A DNA stretch of 64,000 bases from the NCBI GenBank assembly GCA_025738555.1, contig JAOVFP010000002.1, positions 7,254,001 through 7,318,000 on the forward strand. Direction: 5' to 3'. This stretch comes from Cyathus striatus (taxonomy: Eukaryota; Basidiomycota; Agaricomycetes; Agaricales; Nidulariaceae). The first letter of the stretch is position 1. Each line of letters starts with the position of its first letter. This document shows positions 57,304-64,000 of the stretch, in pieces. The notes beneath the pieces are model-generated. The model had not been told where the DNA came from. It saw only the letters and a program-made list of their open reading frames with translations, and searched no databases. Position numbers and translations under genes: made by a program.

Positions 57304-58486
57304 TGATACGCATGTAAACGAAAACAACGTACCCAATTTAAATTTCGTTATATCTCGATTTCGAGATACCAGTACCGGGCATGTAGAGTGAGGAAACAGC
57401 GGGGAGGGGCTGAGTTCCCGCGCCGCCTCCCATAAATCACTAAGGGAATAAAAACAAATACACCTATTAAAAACACAACTCCACCTCAGTACTGGTTTTA
57501 CACTCTTTAAAACAAATAAATACACAATACTTTACCTTTTACAAATGATGTTGTAGCCTAAACATGAGTATTACGATGCCCAGAAAAGACTATATGACCA
57601 TGACAAAGTCAGCACGAGTTACAAAGTATGGATCCAGACAAAACACGAACTTACCAAGACCGTAAGCAACCCAGACCATGAGACACGAGACACGAGATTA
57701 GTGAGCTTGAGTGACGACGATGAGGGAACGAGACAATGGAACAACAAGACAGCGAGACAGAGAGGGCGAGCGCGAGAAGTGGGGAAAGGAAGCAAGAATG
57801 GACAGTGAGCGAGTACCCCAACAGTCAGGAGTTCACGCGGGAGCGGAAAACCGACCCGCGAGACCGATGTAAATGAAATGATGTGAAGCGGCCGACGCTG
57901 CCGCATCGGCTGATTACCCGATTAGGAAGGTAACCGATGGGACGCTCAAACGAGCGCGCGTCGCAGAAAGGGAGCGCGTTGGGTTATGCGCACGATTGGC
58001 TGACCGCCGCCTGGGTGCTGACAATGCGTTACCTTACAAATGAACCGGGGAAATACCGGATCTCAAATAGAATGTTATTACTATGCAATTTGTAAGTAGA
58101 GTAGGTAGAAAAGGTATATAGTAGACGAAGAGGGAAGAAATAAGGCAGGAACTGCCAGGCATTCTTCCCTCCTGCAGATAGGGTGTGTAAAGACGAATCA
58201 GACAAGAATCAGAATTAGTTACGAGACGTTTAGATACCGAGAACTATGTACCGAGTTTGCTGAATTGAATCTGAACATTTTGACTTTGAAACACTTTGAC
58301 GCGTGAACGAGAATAGCCCGAGTTTAACTTGTTCTATTTTTAATCTGATCTAAATTTGGACTTGAATATTATTGCGCCCCTCGAACTTACTGAATCTACA
58401 CCTCGGGATATTAAGTTTATGATTGTATTTGGAATTGCTATTCTAAGTATTAAATAAACTAACTACTCTCGTCGCGTGACTCAACA
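57304..58486 (+). repeat. 3' LTR of element 2
   Basis: 1183 bp, identical to the 5' LTR except for one CG/TG difference that I can find. Confidence 0.93.
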
Positions 58487-58889
58487 TAACGCTGGAGGAA
58501 CAGCAGTACTAAATTTAGAATAAGAAGCTCTCAGGCTCGGCCTGGGCCATGTCTGTGGAGGCAGCAGTGAGCAGGAGCCTGGAGGCTATACCACTCAGAA
58601 GCGCCAAACCACAGATATGACATAGCCAAGAACAAACAGTTACTAACAAGGGACCACATATCATACTTATATAGTCTTGCGTATAATGAGAAGAGACATA
58701 TAGTTTCAAAAAGGGCACATGTATTCTGACGATGGGGCCTGCAGTCACTTGACAGCTGCAATTTAGCTTAGGTACAATTATATACTATAGCTTTTATTGT
58801 CCTAGGACATCGATCAGGTCGAGAAGTAAGAGAGGTTGTGGCCCGTCCAACATCTATGAGTAGTTTCCTGTGTTGTATTTCATGAAGGC
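58487..58889. other. Right flank of element 2, nothing recognised
   Basis: Host side of the insertion, after the TAAC duplication. No gene or repeat boundary is seen. Confidence 0.35.
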
Positions 58890-59220
58890 GGTGTCAGCGC
58901 TATGGTCCACGGACAGGTGTTTGTTTGTCGCCGCTGCCACCAACTCCCAGAGACCACCAACCACTTCCTGTTCCTTTGCCCCGCCTATGCGGCCGCACGT
59001 AACTGCCTCCCCAAGCCATCTCACGCTGGGGAAACTTATCGCCACACCTAAGTGTGTCGCCACCCTGTTCCGTTTCACCCATGCAACTGCACGCTTCAAC
59101 TGCACACTGCCCCCCCGGAGTGGGACCCCCCAGACACGTAGAGCCCTTACCAACTACGTGCCAGACAGTAACTGTCCCCAAGAATTGCCCACGCGAACCT
59201 AATATACCACCATCCTTTCC
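58890..59220 (+). pseudogene. 3' end of a LINE-type retrotransposon ORF (zinc-knuckle tail)
   Basis: One frame reads VCRRCHQLPETTNHFLFLCP then AYAAAR, the C-x2-C..ET..HFLF-CP knuckle typical of the end of Tad/R1-like LINE reverse transcriptase proteins. A shifted frame continues with ATPKCVATLFRFTHATARF, which resembles the usual last block. A frameshift lies between them, and nothing upstream of about 58880 is RT-like. This is a 5'-truncated LINE remnant. Confidence 0.55.
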
Positions 59221-61074
59221 CACCACCAGATGATGTATGGCTCATACATTATTCACGGTAATCATAGTAATGACGCGATGTATGGACTACTTTAGTTATA
59301 GTAGGTCCCCTCATCGATTATCCACTGTAATTATAGTGTAGCTTGATGTAGCTTCATACTTACCATAAGCGAAGGATACTTCAATGTGCCCATCCGTCTC
59401 CATCCTGTTTTGTTACCTATGCGCGCCCTGCAATCCCGACGTGCCCATATCCGGAGGTTGGTGCTTGTTTATGTCTTCCATCAACTTTTAATTTGACATC
59501 GTTCCGTTACTTCTTTTTTGCATCAAATTATATTGTTGTTATGCTTTCATACCCCTATGCATAGCAGGATGATATGTTGATGATATGTTTCGTTCCATGT
59601 TATGTTTTTCCGTTATTTATTTTTATTTATTAGTTAATCTATGATGTATTGCATATATGTTTACTGTACTAATATACTACAATTGTGATAGGCTATCCAA
59701 GGAGGTTCTAGAGTACGGTATCATTGAGAGAGCAGACACTGGACAGAGCTTTGGCGTGCACCACTACGCTGCTGGCAGCCGCTCGCAAGTTGCAACCCGA
59801 ACGCTCCGAAACGTTGATAATAATAGTAAATCACGTGGTGATGCATCTCGACTCCAAATTGAAGCCGCCGGAACGCTCGTGCCGTGCCTGCCGCATCATA
59901 TGGAGGTTTATGCAATGCGAAAACATTGAAATTATAACACATTTATTGAGTAGTATAGCGTAATATAAGTGAATATCATACTCATATGTGCTAATATATT
60001 GAATCTGAGCTGTATATACCCTTTGTAAATGCTATATAAGTTTGCTTGAGTTTTGGTCAGACGAAAAAATTACAGTCCTACAGACTCGTGCTTATATACT
60101 ACTAGCATGGTATTCAGAACATTATTTCGTATTGTACTACCATCGGTTGGTTTTGCAAAAGGTATGATAGCATACTTACTCTTCCTTTCTACATCTTGTT
60201 GGAACACATGGACTCATGATTATTGTAGTATGGAAACAATATATGACTAATATGATATGTTGCACTACAGAAATAATGTATGTTTCTTAGGGCTGAGTCC
60301 AAAGCAATATGTTGAACATGCTTTAAGCTAAATATAAATGTATGATATCATTTATATATGTTGATTGAACGTTTAAATGCTGTCATATTTACCGTTTTTT
60401 GATATGTTTTGTGGGCTTTCATGAAAGAGAATACGAAGGTTCAAAGAAGCACCCATTAAATTAGCGGCATGCCGGCATATGATCTATTAATAACAGTTCT
60501 GAAAAGGAAGTAGGCGGCACTTACAAAAAGAGTAATAGAGCGGGCCGTCGCTAGGGTCCCGGGACACACAAGCATTAGCTTCCCTAGCGACAGAGCTCTC
60601 ATAGATGCTTCTCCCTCCTTCCTTACTCGAATGCCACTATGATTACTGTGATCCATACATTGCGTATCCACTGTAATCATAGTGGACAATATATGAAACT
60701 TACGGTATGGCCTGTTCCCACTCGGATCGGACCTCCTCACTGGCACCTCCGGATTACCAGCTCGAGTTCATCTTACAAGTAACTACATACACCAACCAGA
60801 TCATATCCCCTATACCACTTGAGTAATATACACAGTGTAGTCGTTATATATGGTTCTCCACAGCCAATTTAATAAACTAGGATTGAAAAAAAGAAAAAGA
60901 AAAAGACAGGTGTTTGTACGTAGCTTGAGGGAGACGCGGTTTGGCTTTGTCGCGAAATCTATTCCGGAGGTTATGTTCCAGAGGAGAATGAACTTCCAGT
61001 TGTGTTGGTAAGACTCTAAGCTCTAAGAGGGATGGGACAGGATAGTGAACTTAAGTGGAGGAGGGTAATCAAGT
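59221..61074. other. AT-rich intergenic stretch
   Basis: No gene is recognised. Similar words TATCCACTGTAATYATAGTG occur at about 59,321 and 60,667, suggesting pieces of one more repeat. Poly-purine AAAAAGAAAAAGAAAAAG is at 60,886. Confidence 0.35.
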
Positions 61075-61297
61075 GCTGGCCACCGGCGTGGGCTTTCTCT
61101 TTATTTTCCACGCTCTCTAATTGGGCGTCAGAAAACAACATGCTTTGTCAGCTCTGCCTCGGTCGTTCGAGCCGCGTCTCGATTTGTCCGCGCTTGTTTC
61201 CTGCTCTCTCTTACCATCGGCCTCGATGTTTTCCTGGCTCTACTTAGCGCTTAGCTATCGTGCATGATGGAGGGGGCGCGTTCAAGGCGTGTTATAG
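61075..61297 (+). repeat. Diverged fragment of the Y downstream module
   Basis: TTTTCCACGCTC..TTGGG..ACATGCTTTGTCA and GGGGGCGCGTTCAAGGCGTG match 41,590-41,640 and 41,800-41,825. It is older than the Y1/Y2 pair and shows the Y module once extended or occurred further right. Confidence 0.5.
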
Positions 61298-61304
61298 ACC
61301 GGTG

Positions 61305-62155
61305 ACCGGTCGGTTGCGTGACAAGCACATGATATGAACGATTGTATCGTGTCGATATACCGACCGGTCCAACTCGTCGAATTTAGGAGGGGTAAAAGTT
61401 ATCGGCGTTAAGGCTTCAAAAATCACCTTTTTGGGATTGTCGGATCCTGCCGCACTTTTCCCATCTCAGTGCTCGCGCAATCCTTCATCTTTCCAGTGTT
61501 TGCTTCCTGTCCTCCCCCCTACTACCCCCCGCCGACTGTTCCTTAGCTCTACTATTTACACTGCACTTGCATGTTAACACAATGTATTGCACGTATGACG
61601 CTGCATTTGTCCCCATGGCCAACATATAGCACTCAAACAAGCCCTTAACAGCATGCTGCATTGCACAGTCTTATGAATAGCAGCAAGGTCGGCAACGCTT
61701 TTCCATAGCCTCTAAATATCGTACATTCTGGGGCTTAAGCATATAAAATTTTTGGAACGTTCAGAGGATAGATGGAACTCGGGGAAGATGGTGGAGTTAG
61801 GTTGTTGAATTGTGCTGCTTGGTTGGCTGATGGGGGAAAGGCAAGCTACATGGGCTGTACCTTGGTTGTTAGACATCGTGATAGTGCAGATGATTGTATA
61901 TTACATTATATTACATGAAATAGAGGATATAATGTGCATAACTGAAGGAAAACACAATAAAAATGAGAGACGATGAGGGGGATGAGCCATACACGCAAGG
62001 ACTCGAAATCCCTAAAAAGGCAATTTTTGAAGCACAAAAGGCCTTAATGCCGATAACTTTTACCCCTCCTAAATTCGACGAGTTGGACCGGTCGGTATAT
62101 CGATACGATACAATCGTTCATATCACGTGAACGCAGTCTCACGATACCGACCGGT
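61305..62155. mobile_element. 851-bp element with ~140-bp terminal inverted repeats
   Basis: The ends are ACCGGTCGGT and ACCGACCGGT. The inverted repeats contain GATATACCGACCGGTCCAAC and GGAGGGGTAAAAGTTATCGG in inverted copies and reach to about 61,445 and 62,000. GTG on both sides may be a 3-bp duplication. The interior has no coding capacity; this is a large MITE or foldback element. Confidence 0.75.
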
Positions 62156-63419
62156 GTGACGCCACCTGTGCATTTAGGCGTAAAATTGCACATTTCTACC
62201 ATTTACAGTCTTAAATCTGTACACATTAATGAACCCCAGATAATAAATAAAGATCTATGGACTGCTACAAAATAGCAAACCTTGTACTTATTGGCCTTTT
62301 ATTTGGGTTAATATTCAACAGTTCATATCATAAAATATAGTACAAGTGCTTCTATGTCCAACCTACCATTAGCCTGGTGTGTAGGAAAAGATATTAAATA
62401 TTGAAGGGACCGCTTTTCTGCCAGTCACATGACTTGTATATGTTTTAATTTCACTCTGATACCGCTAAGTTGTTTGTTTGGCATCAGGATTGAAGTCTAA
62501 CAAATAGTCAATGACATAAATATGAATTAAAGAATATTTCAAAGTGATGTAGAATAGTCAATTCTTCATCAATCAGGATGATTTTGGTCTTGATCGGAAG
62601 CTAGAATTTAGTACTTTCTATTCTAGTATGATAGGGAATGGTCTCACCGAAGCACAGGCCTGGATAAGAACAAAACATTAGATCAAAGATGACAATTTTA
62701 TGATGATCTACCCAAAATGATCAATGATGAGACACTGTAGCATCTGAAAACCATGGGAATGGAACATTCTAGAGGATTCTAATGCCTCGGAGTAACTCAT
62801 AGTCAAATGATAGCTAAATAAAGACACAAATAAGGACAGGGGAAGTGTTTCAGGTAGATATATGTAGTATACAATGTCTGGGAAAATCATAATAATAGTT
62901 CTGGGCTTTGTATATTTAAGTAGGTACTATAGAGGGTAGAAAGGCAAGCAGATTCGCACCTTTCTTGCCCAGGTACAATAGGTATTGGGTAGTGGTTTAG
63001 GTCTTATTTGTTTCAAAGAATATATTGTTTTGGTTCGCATTTTGGGTATCTTTTGGAAAGAATTGAAGTTCTGAGACTCCAGAGAGGGCCTAGGACTTAG
63101 TTATTTCAATAAAGTGGTTTCATAAGAGTAAAGGGTTGCTCTTGTTTCGGTTTTCTAAGAAGTTGTACTAGCAAAGGGTTGTTAAGACACTTCTACAAAG
63201 TTTAAAGTAGTACAAAGGTGTATTACTTGAATTCTACAATAAAATTCTATTGCATTTCGATTCAAAAGCTTTTCAAACGATTTAAACTTGCATAAGACAA
63301 TAAGAAGGAACACCCACCTTTCCCACAACTCGCACTTAAAGAGTCTTGTGAATTTTATAGTGAAATAAGTTGCAAACATAGAGCCAATTTCACTACTAGA
63401 ACACAAGTACCCCTTTTCA
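62156..63419 (+). repeat. Region containing the 5' LTR of element 3
   Basis: The LTR end at 63419 (..TTTTCA) is fixed by the PBS. The LTR start cannot be placed because the partner LTR lies outside the window. The stretch is AT-rich and has no gene. Confidence 0.45.
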
Positions 63420-63421
63420 AT

Positions 63422-63439
63422 TGGAGCCCACCGCGAGGG
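63422..63439 (+). other. tRNA primer-binding site of element 3
   Basis: The 18 bases are identical to the PBS of element 2 and lie two bases after the LTR end, which shows a related element on the same strand. Confidence 0.75.
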
Positions 63440-63566
63440 CTGGGTAATTATTGTCAAAGTATCTTTAAAACGAACTCAGAAGCCTTTCAAAGAAGTTTAA
63501 AGTCAACCTACTTTAAGCATCTTTTAAATTGGAACTTGTCAATAAAATTCCAATTGTTCATTTAAG

Positions 63567-64000
63567 ACGGCACCTAAAAAGCCTACTCAAAGAACTGAGG
63601 AGGGTGGTACAACTGCTTCTACTAGTGCTCAGAATAACCCCAAACTAAGAACTACTCAAAACTCTCAGAAGGCTGGTTTCACACCTCCACTAGGGAGTTC
63701 ATCTCAGACAACCAGGAGTAATAATCCTGCTGAAAGTAGATTTGAAGAAAGGGTACAAGCAAACTTAGCTGTACAAGAAAGGCGCCAGTCTAGCTCTTCA
63801 CATTTGGTTCAGCAACCTCATTCTATAACTGAATCAAATCCACAAAGAACACCTACAAATTCTGCAGCTCCACCACAAAGTCATATTCAATTTCGAAGAA
63901 ATAGGAATTTTATAAGACCTTCTGTTTCACCACTAAGAGCAAAAATGACGAAACCACATATGCCAAGAGCACTTTCTAATGATGCACCAAGATGGGATGT
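63567..64000 (+). CDS. gag: Partial Gag of element 3, without an AUG start, cut by the window end
   Basis: The frame is open from near ACG 63567 (A at -3, G at +4) to the last base. The N-terminal part is Ser/Thr/Gln/Pro-rich. The first in-frame ATG is at about 63945 (MTKPHMPRALSNDAPRWD), which corresponds to MAKGIPPPTSRDSPQWNG in element 2. The layout matches element 2 although the sequence is much diverged. Confidence 0.6.

Larger units (their letters stand above)
45808..58486 (+). mobile_element. 12.7-kb Ty3/Gypsy element with antisense gene cassette (element 2)
   Basis: Two 1183-bp LTRs (TG..CA) differ at a single base that I can find (CGTCGTGTG against CGTCGCGTG near the right end). A 4-bp target duplication TAAC flanks the element (45804-45807, 58487-58490). 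Order: LTR, PBS, gag, pro, pol, then 3.3 kb of antisense spliced genes, PPT, LTR. The near-identical LTRs mark a recent insertion. The sense coding part is AT-rich and poor in CpG; the LTRs and the antisense cassette are rich in CpG. Confidence 0.93.

Noticed and set aside
58870..59226. Opposite-strand frames of 99-110 codons around 59 kb
   Set aside because: Explained by the plus-strand LINE zinc-knuckle tail; the minus-strand frames are shadows.
1..64000. Classical ascomycete RIP as the cause of the decay
   Set aside because: The changes I checked are at CpG rather than CpA, and many copies keep intact CpA. CpG deamination, or a basidiomycete RIP-like process at CpG, fits better; context was not counted.
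1..64000. CRISPR arrays, bacterial operons, rRNA or functional tRNA genes
   Set aside because: None seen; the spliced genes and LTR elements show a eukaryotic nuclear sequence.

Overview
This window is nuclear DNA from a filamentous fungus, most likely an Agaricomycete (mushroom-forming basidiomycete). The evidence is short GT-AG introns (about 47-72 bp), Ty3 elements of fungal type, a hAT transposase with ~50-60 bp introns, and two expanded gene families of a kind I associate with mushrooms. It is a transposon-rich, gene-poor accessory region with at least three levels of nested insertion. All comparisons were made by eye; no search was run.

Layout. A tandem segmental duplication of two modules fills 0.4-43.5 kb in the order Y0-X1-Y1-X2-Y2. 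Module X carries a many-exon gene whose start resembles the protein-kinase-like proteins expanded in mushrooms (X1 11.8-14.2 kb; X2 29.2-36.0 kb). Module Y carries a signal-peptide, multi-pass membrane protein gene (Y0 remnant 9.3-10.1 kb; Y1 16.3-17.9 kb; Y2 39.4-41.0 kb) with long non-coding flanks. Every X and Y copy has at least one lesion. An apparently intact, divergent member of the Y family lies on the minus strand at 43.66-45.54 kb.

Insertions, left to right: a complete Ty3 chromovirus (1894-8877, minus) inside an unidentified outer block; a TA-flanked MITE (9588-9912); a hAT element (18382-21698); a solo LTR (22797-24670) holding an intact LTR-gag-LTR copia-type element (22900-24406); a CAC..GTG element with long TIRs (27261-29012) holding another TIR element (27387-28415); a 4-kb block (30576-34629) with its own MITE and minisatellite; a second TA-flanked MITE (35427-35703); and a GC-rich repeat island (36.1-38.0 kb). 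At the right are a 12.7-kb Ty3 element (45808-58486), a LINE tail (58.9 kb), an 851-bp TIR element (61.3-62.2 kb) and the start of a third LTR element running off the window.

Two signals stand out. First, the 12.7-kb Ty3 element carries, between pol and its 3' LTR, an antisense cassette of host-like spliced genes. One is an intact six-exon reading frame of 342 codons with a C-terminal membrane tail. The other is a gene starting with a Zn(II)2Cys6-type cysteine cluster. On the sense strand gag, pro and pol lie in three frames with a -1 slip sequence at each junction, and gag has no AUG start. Second, the region records heavy CpG-to-TpG/CpA decay. All five transposon nonsense codons I can place by alignment within the frame are TGA where CGA is expected, one catalytic aspartate is lost the same way, a 1668-bp stretch has no CpG at all, and the decay appears to stop within a short tandem duplication near 29.08 kb.
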